Below, in pieces: positions 1 to 5,577 of a stretch of DNA of 6,477 nt. The position numbers and the translations under genes are program-made. Location: contig JAESUE010000198.1 of the NCBI GenBank assembly GCA_016763235.1, positions 1-6,477 of the forward strand. Reading direction: 5' to 3'. Position 1 is the first letter of the stretch. The number at the start of each line of letters is the position of its first letter. The notes under the pieces are model-generated. The model was not told where the DNA came from, searched no databases, and saw nothing but the letters and a program-made list of their open reading frames with translations. The DNA comes from Pseudomonadales bacterium. GTDB taxonomy: Bacteria > Pseudomonadota > Gammaproteobacteria > Pseudomonadales > UBA3067.

Positions 1-679
1 GAAACGTATCACCATTGGTCGACAGCACCTCGAACTGATGTTCGCCCTCGACCTCAGCAATTTCGATAATGGAGATATCAAAGGTGCCGCCCCCCAAGTC
101 ATAAACGGCAATGGTACTATCGCCTACGCCTTTATCTAGGCCATAAGCCAGTGCAGCCGCCGTCGGCTCATTAATAATGCGCTTAACTTCCAGACCGGCA
201 ATACGACCGGCGTCTTTGGTTGCTTGACGCTGTGAGTCATTAAAATAAGCCGGTACGGTGATAACCGCTTCGCTGACTGTTTCGCCGAGGAAGTCTTCAG
301 CGGTCTTCTTCATTTTTTTAAGAACTTCAGCTGAAATTTGAGGCGGTGCTATTTTTTCGCCGTTCACTTCCACCCAAGCATCGCCATTTTCAGCTGCTGC
401 GATGGTATAAGGCACCATCTTGATGTCTTTTTGTACAACCTTATCGGCAAACTTACGACCAATCAGTCGCTTGATGGCAAACAGCGTATTTACGGGATTA
501 GTTACAGCCTGGCGCTTGGCCGATTGCCCTACTAGTGTTTCTCCGCCATCCGTATAAGCAACAATGGAAGGGGTGGTGCGATCACCTTCGCTGCTTTCAA
601 TGACTCGTGCGCCGTCACTTTCCAGTATCGAGACACAAGAGTTGGTGGTTCCTAAATCGATGCCTATGATCTTGCCCAT
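1..679 (-). CDS. dnaK: Hsp70 chaperone DnaK, N-terminal part (3' end outside window)
   Basis: Cytoplasmic ATP-dependent chaperone that binds exposed hydrophobic peptides; GrpE is its nucleotide-exchange factor and DnaJ its co-chaperone. Translating the minus strand gives 226 codons with no interruption. The start is ATG at 677-679, with GGAG nine bases upstream. The actin-like ATPase landmarks are all present: phosphate-1 loop GIDLGTTNSCV (residues 6-16), the catalytic lysine equivalent to E. coli Lys70, TVPAYFNDSQRQAT (141-154) with Pro143 and Arg151, INEPTAAALAYG (169-180), and the phosphate-2 loop VYDLGGGTFD (192-201) with the autophosphorylated Thr199. Numbering matches E. coli DnaK without gaps. 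The rest of the ATPase domain, the substrate-binding domain and probably dnaJ lie beyond base 1. It follows grpE by 137 bp in the same direction. Identity is not in doubt. Confidence 0.98.
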   Translation of the reverse strand, partial: MGKIIGIDLGTTNSCVSILESDGARVIESSEGDRTTPSIVAYTDGGETLVGQSAKRQAVTNPVNTLFAIKRLIGRKFADKVVQKDIKMVPYTIAAAENGDAWVEVNGEKIAPPQISAEVLKKMKKTAEDFLGETVSEAVITVPAYFNDSQRQATKDAGRIAGLEVKRIINEPTAAALAYGLDKGVGDSTIAVYDLGGGTFDISIIEIAEVEGEHQFEVLSTNGDTF

Positions 680-761
680 GCTGTCTTTCTCCAAATTACA
701 ATTCGTAAACCCCATCAGTGCCGCATTGCAGTGAAAGGATAGTAAAGCCTGTTTGATCTAG

Positions 762-789
762 ATATTGCGCCAAACACCACACTTTCAAG
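762..789 (-). promoter_or_regulatory. Probable sigma-32 promoter inside the grpE-dnaK gap
   Basis: Reading the minus strand, a perfect -35 CTTGAA (784-789; CTTGAAA if extended) is followed after 14 nt by CGCAATAT (762-769). That matches five of the seven fixed positions of the sigma-32 -10 consensus CCCCATNT. Transcription would start near 755, giving a leader of roughly 75 nt before the dnaK ATG. It would let dnaK be heat-induced independently of the grpE promoter. The -35 is convincing and the -10 only moderate. Confidence 0.55.
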
Positions 790-816
790 GTGGCGGCTCG
801 CATTTTTATGAAATTT

Positions 817-1389
817 TTAAGCCGGTGCTTTGGATACCACCACCATGGCGGGACGCACCAAGCGACCGCTCAAGGTATAACCTTTTTGCATAACAGTCAT
901 CACCGTATTGGGTTCGCAGTCCCCGCTTTCTTGCATGGATACGGCCTGATGAAGCGCGGGATCAAAGGGCTCGCCTTCTGGGCTCACCGCTTCAAGGTTA
1001 TGCTTGACCAGCACCCCCTCAAACATTTTCAAGGTAAGAACAACGCCCTCTTGATGGACTTTGATTTCTTCGTTTTCCTCAGGAGCAGTGATTTCGAGAC
1101 CGCGTTCCAGGCTATCGACGACTGGGAGTAAGTCGTTTGCAAAGCGCTCTAAAGCAAATTTCCGCGCATTAGAGATGTCATTATCTGCACGCCGTTTGAT
1201 ATTTTGTTCTTCTGCTTTGGCCCGCAGTACCGTTTCTTTTTGCTCGTTGATTTGATCTTCAAGCTCAGCAATTTTTGCCCTTAGCGATTCAATATCCTCG
1301 ACGGGAAGTTCTGCACTATCTTCTACCGCTTGGCCTTCTGTTGCCACGACCTCTTCCAACTCAGAGCTACCGTTTTCTTCATTTTCCAT
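817..1389 (-). CDS. grpE: Nucleotide exchange factor GrpE
   Basis: Cytoplasmic homodimer that releases ADP from DnaK and so resets the chaperone cycle; it also acts as a thermosensor. The 190-residue protein has the family layout. An acidic, probably disordered N-terminus (1-32) comes first, then a long coiled-coil helix (about 33-100, with AKAEEQNIKRRADND at 57-71 and ERFANDLLPVVDSLERGLE at 81-99). A C-terminal beta domain follows, carrying PFDPALHQAV (141-150) and the signature QKGYTLSGRLVRPAMVVVSK (168-187). Length is normal for the family. The ATG at 1387-1389 has GGGAAG about six bases upstream. It precedes dnaK on the same strand, as in many bacterial grpE-dnaK-dnaJ clusters, and sits downstream of a consensus heat-shock promoter. 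Confidence 0.97.
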   Translation of the reverse strand: MENEENGSSELEEVVATEGQAVEDSAELPVEDIESLRAKIAELEDQINEQKETVLRAKAEEQNIKRRADNDISNARKFALERFANDLLPVVDSLERGLEITAPEENEEIKVHQEGVVLTLKMFEGVLVKHNLEAVSPEGEPFDPALHQAVSMQESGDCEPNTVMTVMQKGYTLSGRLVRPAMVVVSKAPA

Positions 1390-1454
1390 AGTTAACTTCC
1401 CGCTTAATCAAACATCCAGCCAGCCTGACTGGGTTAATAATTACAGTGCGGGTA

Positions 1455-1482
1455 ATATGGGGATTAAGAGAACTGATTCAAG
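1455..1482 (-). promoter_or_regulatory. Consensus sigma-32 heat-shock promoter for grpE
   Basis: On the minus strand CTTGAA (1477-1482) is followed by a 14-nt spacer (1463-1476) and CCCCATAT (1455-1462). This matches every fixed position of the E. coli sigma-32 consensus CTTGAA-N13-15-CCCCATNT. Transcription would begin near 1448, about 58 nt ahead of the grpE start codon. It implies RpoH control of grpE and, by read-through, dnaK. No CIRCE (HrcA) inverted repeat is visible nearby. Confidence 0.88.
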
Positions 1483-1646
1483 GCCGTGCTAAGAATTTTT
1501 GCAGCAACGTCAACAGCGGGCACAAACTATCGAGACCTTTCAGGGAAATCTGCCACACTCATTGCAATAATTCAAACACGGGAACAATACAAAAAAGAAA
1601 AATTCTATTTATTTTAATCGCAGAATATCAAATAATCCCAATAGCT

Positions 1647-1775
1647 ACTTAGCGAACTCTGCAAGAGTTCAGATTGCGTTCAAGTTTAAGCACGACAAAG
1701 CGTGAAATGTGCGTTTATATGCTTAAATGATCATTTTTTAACGCTGTGACGCACGAATTTGAGCATGCGCTGAGC
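1647..1775 (+). repeat. Dispersed intergenic repeat, copy 1 (full length, 129 bp)
   Basis: Longest of three related copies in the window, all in the same orientation. It opens with a short palindrome, GAACTCT-GCA-AGAGTTC (1654-1670), continues through a conserved core, and ends in GCACGAATTTGAGC and GCTGAGC. The core contains TTTATATGCTTAAATGATC and the perfect 12-bp palindrome AAATGATCATTT. By hand alignment it matches copy 3 without gaps over 106 bp at about 80% identity. It matches copy 2 apart from one 11-bp segment missing there. It lies just upstream of recN and encodes no protein. Confidence 0.85.
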
Positions 1776-1810
1776 AGCGACTAATCCCGTAACTCTAGAA
1801 ACGGCATAGC

Positions 1811-1823
1811 AAGGATACGCAAG
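1811..1823 (+). promoter_or_regulatory. recN ribosome binding site and apparent ancestral start position (AAG, not ATG)
   Basis: AAGGA at 1811-1815 is followed after five bases by the codon AAG (1821-1823). That codon is in frame with LTQLKISDFAI and then the first ATG of recN. The spacing and the downstream residues fit a normal RecN start (E. coli begins MLAQLTISNFAIV). The position expected to be ATG carries AAG, one base different. AAG is among the poorest known initiation codons. Confidence 0.6.
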
Positions 1824-1856
1824 TTAACCCAACTTAAAATCAGCGATTTTGCCATT

Positions 1857-3482
1857 ATGAAAAGCTTGGAGCTGAACTATGGCGACGGGCTTACTGTTAT
1901 CACCGGCGAAACCGGTGCAGGGAAGTCCATCATGGTCGATGCGCTGGCACTTGCTTTGGGCGGTAGAACAGACCCCGGCGTTGTGCGACATGGAGAAAAG
2001 CGCGCGGAAGTAACGGCCGCCTTTAACTGTGATTCAAACAAAACCGCGCAAAGCTGGCTTGAGGCCCATGAGCTGGATCAAGATGGCGAGTGCATTTTAC
2101 GCCGCACCATCAGTACCGAAGGCCGATCTCGCGCCTACATCAACGGTACGCCCGTCACGGCCCAATCGCTCAAAGACTTGTCTCAATTACTGGTCAATAT
2201 TCATGGCCAACATGAGCACCAAACCCTATTGCGACGGGAAACACAGCGTGAATTGCTCGATCACTTCGCCTCACTGCAAACACAAGTTATTACGCTCAAG
2301 GTACTGTTTAAGGCCTGGCAGGGCAGCAAACTTGCGCTGCAAACCTTAAAGGACAAGTCCCGCCAGTTTTCTGAGCGCCACGAACTACTTAGCTACCAAG
2401 TAAAAGAATTGAATGATCTAGCCCTGCAGGAAGGCGAACTAGATAAAATGGAGCAAGAGCATCAACGCCTTGCCAACGTGGGGCACCTTCAGCAAAGCAG
2501 CTTCAATGCCTTGCAGCTGCTAAGGGAGAATGAAAAGAGCAGCGCCCAAAAACTTCTGAGTGACGCTAAGCGCGAGCTTAAAAACATCCCCCCTGGAGAC
2601 TCGACTCTTGATGCCTTACAAGGGCTTCTTGAATCCGTCAGTGTTCAGCTTGAAGAAGCTTGTTGTGATCTCGATAGCTACCTATCAGGCCTTGAGAACA
2701 ACCCTGAACGATTGCAGTATTTGGATGAGCGCATTGGCCTCTGCCACCAACTCGCTCGCAAGCATCGTCTGCCGGTACGAGAACTAACAAACCTTCACTT
2801 GGCGCTGCAGAAAGAGCTTGAAGAGCTGAGTGGATGCGATGATCGCTTGGCATCTTTAATGGATGAGGAGCAGAAACATCAGTCCAAATACCACAAGCTG
2901 GCACAAACCATCGGTAAAACCCGCAAAATATTTGCGGTGCAACTAGAACACGCCATCAATAAACGTTTGGCAAAACTGGGAATGGCAGGTGCCTCTCTGG
3001 CCGTCAGCATCTACAGCCAGCGCGAGCATGCCAGCGCACACGGCTATGAACAAGTGGAGTTTCTCGTTGCCACCAACCCTGGGCAACCACCCAAACCCCT
3101 GAATAAAGTCGCTTCCGGTGGCGAGCTATCTCGCATCAGTCTTGCGATTCAAGCGATTTGCGCGGAGAAATACGCCACCCCTACCCTTATTTTCGATGAG
3201 GTGGATGTAGGAATAGGCGGTTCGACCGCGAGTGTTGTCGGCAAGATGTTACGAAAACTGGGAGACAATGCGCAGGTACTTTGCGTGACCCATCAAGCGC
3301 AGGTGGCATCACAAGCACACCATCATTACAGCGTACGAAAAGTGAATGAAGGGAAAAATATTTGTACGGAAGTCATCAGCTTAGATGGAGACGATAAAGT
3401 TACCGAGATAGCGCGTATGCTCGGGGGAGATGCTTTTTCGCCGGAATCCCTTGAGCACGCAAGAGTTATGCTGGAGGCTTAG
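1857..3482 (+). CDS. recN: DNA repair protein RecN (start codon problematic)
   Basis: SMC-like ATPase that gathers DNA ends during recombinational repair of double-strand breaks. From the first ATG (1857) it is 541 residues. Visible are Walker A GETGAGKS (17-24), VNIHGQHEHQTLL (114-126), a central helical coiled-coil region (about 130-370) with many Glu/Lys/Leu/Gln, the ABC signature VASGGELSRISLAIQAI (418-434), Walker B TLIFDEVDVG with Asp447-Glu448, and the switch histidine in VTHQAQVASQ (His479). ATG 1857 has no Shine-Dalgarno and would drop the first beta strand of the ATPase head. The open frame continues upstream with LTQLKISDFAI, preceded by AAG at the expected start. Counting from that codon (1821) gives 553 residues, the E. 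coli RecN length. No ATG, GTG or TTG exists in frame before the TAA at 1782-1784. The coordinates given use the first standard start; the true protein may begin at 1821 or at a rare start such as ATC 1839 or ATT 1854. It is flanked by repeat copies 1 and 2. Confidence 0.93.
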   Translation: MKSLELNYGDGLTVITGETGAGKSIMVDALALALGGRTDPGVVRHGEKRAEVTAAFNCDSNKTAQSWLEAHELDQDGECILRRTISTEGRSRAYINGTPVTAQSLKDLSQLLVNIHGQHEHQTLLRRETQRELLDHFASLQTQVITLKVLFKAWQGSKLALQTLKDKSRQFSERHELLSYQVKELNDLALQEGELDKMEQEHQRLANVGHLQQSSFNALQLLRENEKSSAQKLLSDAKRELKNIPPGDSTLDALQGLLESVSVQLEEACCDLDSYLSGLENNPERLQYLDERIGLCHQLARKHRLPVRELTNLHLALQKELEELSGCDDRLASLMDEEQKHQSKYHKLAQTIGKTRKIFAVQLEHAINKRLAKLGMAGASLAVSIYSQREHASAHGYEQVEFLVATNPGQPPKPLNKVASGGELSRISLAIQAICAEKYATPTLIFDEVDVGIGGSTASVVGKMLRKLGDNAQVLCVTHQAQVASQAHHHYSVRKVNEGKNICTEVISLDGDDKVTEIARMLGGDAFSPESLEHARVMLEA

Positions 3483-3501
3483 TGCTTATTTAGCTGTCAC
3501 T

Positions 3502-3619
3502 ATTCAGCGAACTCTATAAGAGTTCAAATTTGAGCAGAACAAGGCAAAAAATGTGAGTTTATATGCTTAAATGATCGTTTTTTAACGCCCTTATGCACGA
3601 ATTTGAGCGTGAGCTGAAT
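3502..3619 (+). repeat. Dispersed intergenic repeat, copy 2 (118 bp, 11-bp internal deletion)
   Basis: Fills most of the 145-bp gap between the converging recN and fur. It has perfect 7-bp terminal inverted repeats, ATTCAGC (3502-3508) and GCTGAAT (3613-3619), and the opening palindrome GAACTCT-ATA-AGAGTTC. AATTTGAGC occurs twice inside it (3527-3535 and 3600-3608). Compared with copies 1 and 3 it lacks exactly 11 bp between two GTTCA direct repeats, which accounts for the 118 versus 129 bp lengths. Outside that gap it is about 85% identical to copy 3. It could form RNA hairpins at the recN/fur gene ends, but no classical terminator is evident. Confidence 0.85.
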
Positions 3620-3627
3620 TGTTACAG

Positions 3628-4044
3628 TTAGCTTTGACAGCCTGCGCAATTACCATAAAGATAGTGACTGTGGTTCTTTAACACATAGCCCATGCCTTCA
3701 GCCACTTCACGCTGCCGCTGCTCTATGAGTTCGTCATGAAACTCTTCCACCTTACCGCAGACCATACATACAATATGGTCATGATGGTGCTCTTCAGCAA
3801 GCTCAAAAACGGAATGCCCCCCTTCAAAATGATGCCGAACCACCAAACCGGCGGTTTCAAACTGGGTCAGAACTCGGTAAACCGTGGCGAGGCCCACATC
3901 TTCCCCTGTTTCCAAAAGCAGCTTATAAACGTCTTCTGCGCTATGATGTCTCTCTTGAGTTTCACGCAAGGCTTGCAACACCTTAACCCTCGGCAGGGTG
4001 ATTTTTAAGCCTGCTTTTTTGAGATCCTCATTGGGAATGGACAT
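3628..4044 (-). CDS. fur: Ferric uptake regulator Fur
   Basis: Homodimeric DNA-binding repressor that uses Fe2+ as co-repressor to control iron acquisition genes. At 138 residues it aligns almost without gaps to E. coli Fur. The N-terminal winged helix (about 1-80) includes the recognition helix region GLATVYRVLTQFETAGLV (51-68). The dimerisation domain follows. Metal ligands are all present at E. coli numbering: His33, Glu81, His88 and His90 (sensor site), His87, Asp89, Glu108 and His125 (third site), and Cys93/Cys96 with Cys133/Cys136 for the structural zinc. The motif HHHDHIVCMVCGKVEEF (86-102) identifies Fur rather than Zur or PerR. ATG 4042-4044 has AGAGGA upstream, at a slightly long spacing of about 11 bases. 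It is divergent from bamE and convergent with recN, the arrangement known for Pseudomonas fur/omlA. Confidence 0.97.
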   Translation of the reverse strand: MSIPNEDLKKAGLKITLPRVKVLQALRETQERHHSAEDVYKLLLETGEDVGLATVYRVLTQFETAGLVVRHHFEGGHSVFELAEEHHHDHIVCMVCGKVEEFHDELIEQRQREVAEGMGYVLKNHSHYLYGNCAGCQS

Positions 4045-4127
4045 ACGGATTAAATTCCTCTTAGCGACATCCGAGCTTATGGAGTACTATTGTGTATATT
4101 CAATTTCAAAACGAGCAGGATTCTACC
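4045..4127. promoter_or_regulatory. Shared fur/bamE divergent control region
   Basis: The promoters of fur (leftward) and bamE (rightward) must lie in or near these 83 bp. A possible fur promoter on the minus strand is TTGAAT (4098-4103), a 16-nt spacer, then CATAAG (4076-4081). For bamE only weak -10-like sequences are seen (TACTAT at 4085-4090, TATATT at 4095-4100). I see no good Fur box (GATAATGATAATCATTATC-like), so autoregulation cannot be claimed from sequence. Confidence 0.35.
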
Positions 4128-4472
4128 TTGTTACGCCAAATCAGAATAGTTCTTATTTTCATTTCCGTCACCTTTCTAGCTAGCGGCTGTAGCCTTTATC
4201 CAGAGCCTTATAAAATTGATATTGCTCAAGGCAATAAGTTTGATGAGGCGCAGGTGAAACAAATCAAAGTCGGCATGACGGAGCGGCAGGTGATGTACCT
4301 TCTGGGTTCGCCAATGATTCAGGACGTATTTCACGAAGGTCGCTGGGACTATGTACATAGCTTCAAGCCGGGGAAAGGTGAAGTACAAAAGAAGCATTTA
4401 CGACTGCTTTTTAAACGCGGCATTCTGCAGGAAATTGAAACGCCAATACCTGCAAACAACGCATCAAGCTGA
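4128..4472 (+). CDS. bamE: Outer membrane protein assembly factor BamE (OmlA/SmpA)
   Basis: Small outer-membrane lipoprotein of the BAM complex, which folds beta-barrel proteins into the outer membrane. From the TTG at 4128 it is 114 residues. A basic start (MLRQIR) and hydrophobic stretch (7-17) lead to the lipobox LASGC, with lipidated Cys21 followed by Ser, which favours outer-membrane sorting. The mature part has the family motifs YKIDIAQGN (28-36), VGMTERQVMYLLGSP (48-62) and FHEGRWDYVHSF (68-79). I chose TTG because AGCAGGA lies seven bases upstream and the signal peptide then looks normal. A GTG at 4092 with GGAG upstream would add twelve residues, including two acidic ones, before the signal, which is less likely but possible. 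It is divergent from fur. Its stop overlaps the convergent rnfH by 9 bp. Confidence 0.93.
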   Translation: MLRQIRIVLIFISVTFLASGCSLYPEPYKIDIAQGNKFDEAQVKQIKVGMTERQVMYLLGSPMIQDVFHEGRWDYVHSFKPGKGEVQKKHLRLLFKRGILQEIETPIPANNASS

Positions 4473-4784
4473 ACCGCGCTCTTTCTCTGCCTTTAGCTTT
4501 TCGGCCCGTTTTCTCCTCACCTCTTTGGGGTCGACAAGCAGGGGCCGGTAGATTTCTATACGATCACCCGTCTTAAGCACTCTGCTTTCGGGTGACTTTT
4601 CAGCCTTCCCAAATATCCCTAGGCTCAAATCCCCAAGATCAATCTCAGGGAATTTGTCGGCAATTTGAGATAAGCCCACCGCATCTACCATCGTGCAGCC
4701 CTCATCCACTTGCAACGGAATAATCAGTTGCCGGTGCGGCATGGCGTAAGCAACCTCTATTTGAATAAACCTAGCGTTTTCCAT
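4464..4784 (-). CDS. rnfH: RnfH family ubiquitin-like protein
   Basis: Member of the small beta-grasp RnfH family (UPF0125), whose biochemical role is unsettled; the name comes from linkage to rnf electron-transport genes in some bacteria. From ATG 4782-4784 it is 106 residues. It carries the diagnostic IEVAYAMPHRQ (9-19) and GDRIEIYRPLLVDPKEVRRK (73-92), then a charged Lys/Arg/Glu tail. An earlier in-frame ATG pair (4817, 4814) would add eleven residues not seen in relatives such as E. coli MPGKIAVEVAYALP, so the inner start is preferred. That start lies within the last codons of ratA (14-bp overlap), implying translational coupling. Its 3' end overlaps the tail of bamE. Confidence 0.92.
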   Translation of the reverse strand: MENARFIQIEVAYAMPHRQLIIPLQVDEGCTMVDAVGLSQIADKFPEIDLGDLSLGIFGKAEKSPESRVLKTGDRIEIYRPLLVDPKEVRRKRAEKLKAEKERGSA

Positions 4785-5208
4785 AAACCTGAATAATTCT
4801 CTTGTGGAAGCCATCAATTGCGGAGTTAGCCGCTTTGTTCAAAGCGGATTTTGCCGCCAGCTTTGCGTAACGGCCTTTCGGAGTAAAGCTAAGAGTGCAA
4901 GTGGCCTTGCTGGCTTGCTCGCTCAAAGGGACAAAATCCCAGCTTCCTGCCAATTGAGCAAAGGGGCCATCGACGAAACATATTTCAATGCGCTCGGCAA
5001 ATTTTATTCGGTTTCGCGTTGTCAGTGTTTTAGTAAAACCCATCGCCTTAAACGAAATACTTGCCAGCATTTCCTGATCGGTCTTTTCATGCACTTCACC
5101 CTCGATACAGCTGGGCACAAAAAGGGGGTAAGACTCAATATCATTAACGACATGAAACACCTCTTCAGCCGTGTAACCCAGCAAAACTGACCTTGTGACT
5201 TCTGGCAT
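4771..5208 (-). CDS. ratA: RatA family START-like protein (YfjG/coenzyme Q10-binding type)
   Basis: SRPBCC/START-fold protein. The E. coli homologue was described as a toxin blocking 70S ribosome association, while relatives (Coq10) bind ubiquinone and aid respiration; which role holds here is unknown. Its 145 residues match the family length. Conserved segments are VNDIESYPLFVPSC (21-34), KTLTTRNRIKF (60-70) and VDGPFAQLAGSWDFVPL (79-95), ending in a long C-terminal helix (about 115-143). The segment around 108-122 (SFTPKGRYAKLAAKS) is more basic than the usual FEFSNKL-type sequence but aligns in place. ATG 5206-5208 has AAAGG about seven bases upstream. It overlaps rnfH as a two-gene unit. 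The usual divergent partner smpB is not next to it in this window. Confidence 0.92.
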   Translation of the reverse strand: MPEVTRSVLLGYTAEEVFHVVNDIESYPLFVPSCIEGEVHEKTDQEMLASISFKAMGFTKTLTTRNRIKFAERIEICFVDGPFAQLAGSWDFVPLSEQASKATCTLSFTPKGRYAKLAAKSALNKAANSAIDGFHKRIIQVYGKR

Positions 5209-5311
5209 TTATTGCACCTTTATATTTCAACTGCAGCGCTACATCCTTCGCCGTGCAGCTCGCACGATCGGTACTGGCAATATCCCAATTGCCAGTCTCA
5301 TACTTTTACTG

Positions 5312-5340
5312 ACTATAAAGCTCTCTACTTTATAGTTTTT
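5312..5340 (+). terminator. Terminator-like A/T-rich hairpin with T tail
   Basis: A perfect 9-bp stem, ACTATAAAG (5312-5320) and CTTTATAGT (5328-5336) with loop CTCTCTA, is followed on the plus strand by TTTT. Form and position resemble an intrinsic terminator, but only two of nine pairs are G-C, so it would be weak. No plus-strand gene lies just upstream, so if functional it would end an unannotated short transcript. Confidence 0.3.
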
Positions 5341-5480
5341 GGGGCAGAGACTCCAGTTTTGCTTCCTGCTCAAATATCCCCCCCATTTGAGACCGCCGTC
5401 ACAAGAGTTTTGTGCGCCAAACCTCACTCCTCTCTCACCCCGCGAACATTCGCTCATTTTGTCGATTACATCTCACTGCC

Positions 5481-5528
5481 GCTGTTTTTTCACGCCTAGC
5501 CTAATAACTCAAGCGATCAAAAAACAGC
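5481..5528. repeat. 10-bp perfect inverted repeat ahead of the lipoprotein gene
   Basis: GCTGTTTTTT (5481-5490) and AAAAAACAGC (5519-5528) are perfect complements separated by 28 nt, about 50 bp upstream of the lipoprotein start. They could form a stem in RNA or mark a binding site flanking a promoter (the loop contains CTAATAAC). Function is unknown. Confidence 0.45.
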
Positions 5529-5577
5529 CCAACGGATAAGGAAAACCGGAAAGCGGCGGACTTTAAGGTGAGTAGTT

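Larger units (their letters stand above)
1390..1820. other. Divergent intergenic region between grpE and recN
   Basis: This stretch of about 430 bp has no credible gene. From left to right it holds the grpE leader and sigma-32 promoter (to 1482), an A/T-rich tract without recognisable motif (about 1483-1646), copy 1 of the dispersed repeat (1647-1775), and a 45-bp remainder before the recN Shine-Dalgarno. No LexA box (CTGT-N8-ACAG) could be found, although recN is SOS-controlled in E. coli. No convincing sigma-70 promoter for recN was found either, so how recN is transcribed is unclear from sequence. Confidence 0.6.
5209..5577. other. Non-coding, hairpin-rich region between ratA and the lipoprotein gene
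   Basis: This 369-bp stretch contains no credible coding sequence. It holds a run of perfect inverted repeats: CGTGC/GCACG (5252-5266, 5-nt loop), ACTGGCAAT/ATTGCCAGT (5273-5296, 6-nt loop), ACTATAAAG/CTTTATAGT (5312-5336, 7-nt loop), CTCAAAT/ATTTGAG (5369-5391, 9-nt loop), CACAA/TTGTG (5400-5414, 5-nt loop), GCGA/TCGC (5442-5453), and a long-loop pair listed separately. Two loops share a layout (ATCCCA and ATCCCCCCC on plus). It must also contain the ratA leader and the lipoprotein promoter and ribosome site (AAGGTGAG just before 5578). A structured RNA or regulatory leader is possible; neither strand gives a recognised RNA family. Confidence 0.5.

Noticed and set aside
790..1131. Plus-strand open frame of 113 codons opposite grpE
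   Set aside because: Lies antisense within a clear grpE coding sequence, with no family resemblance; a shadow frame.
1428..1446. Possible LexA box for recN (CTGG...ACAG)
   Set aside because: The half-sites are 10 bp apart rather than the required 8, the left half is CTGG not CTGT, and it is almost 400 bp from recN.
1500..1646. Possible recN promoter (TTGCAA at 1562 with a downstream -10)
   Set aside because: The -10 at the proper spacing matches the consensus at only about two positions; not supportable.
1446..1652. Plus-strand open frame of 68 codons between grpE and recN
   Set aside because: Overlaps the grpE heat-shock promoter, has no recognisable ribosome site or domain, and reads through A/T-rich sequence.
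4804..5190. Plus-strand open frame of 128 codons opposite ratA
   Set aside because: Fully antisense to ratA, which has strong family motifs; composition is consistent with a shadow frame.
5212..5499. Plus-strand open frame of 95 codons (TTG start) in the ratA-lipoprotein gap
   Set aside because: No ribosome site, low-complexity Ser/Pro/His-rich translation, and it runs through the series of perfect hairpins; more likely non-coding.
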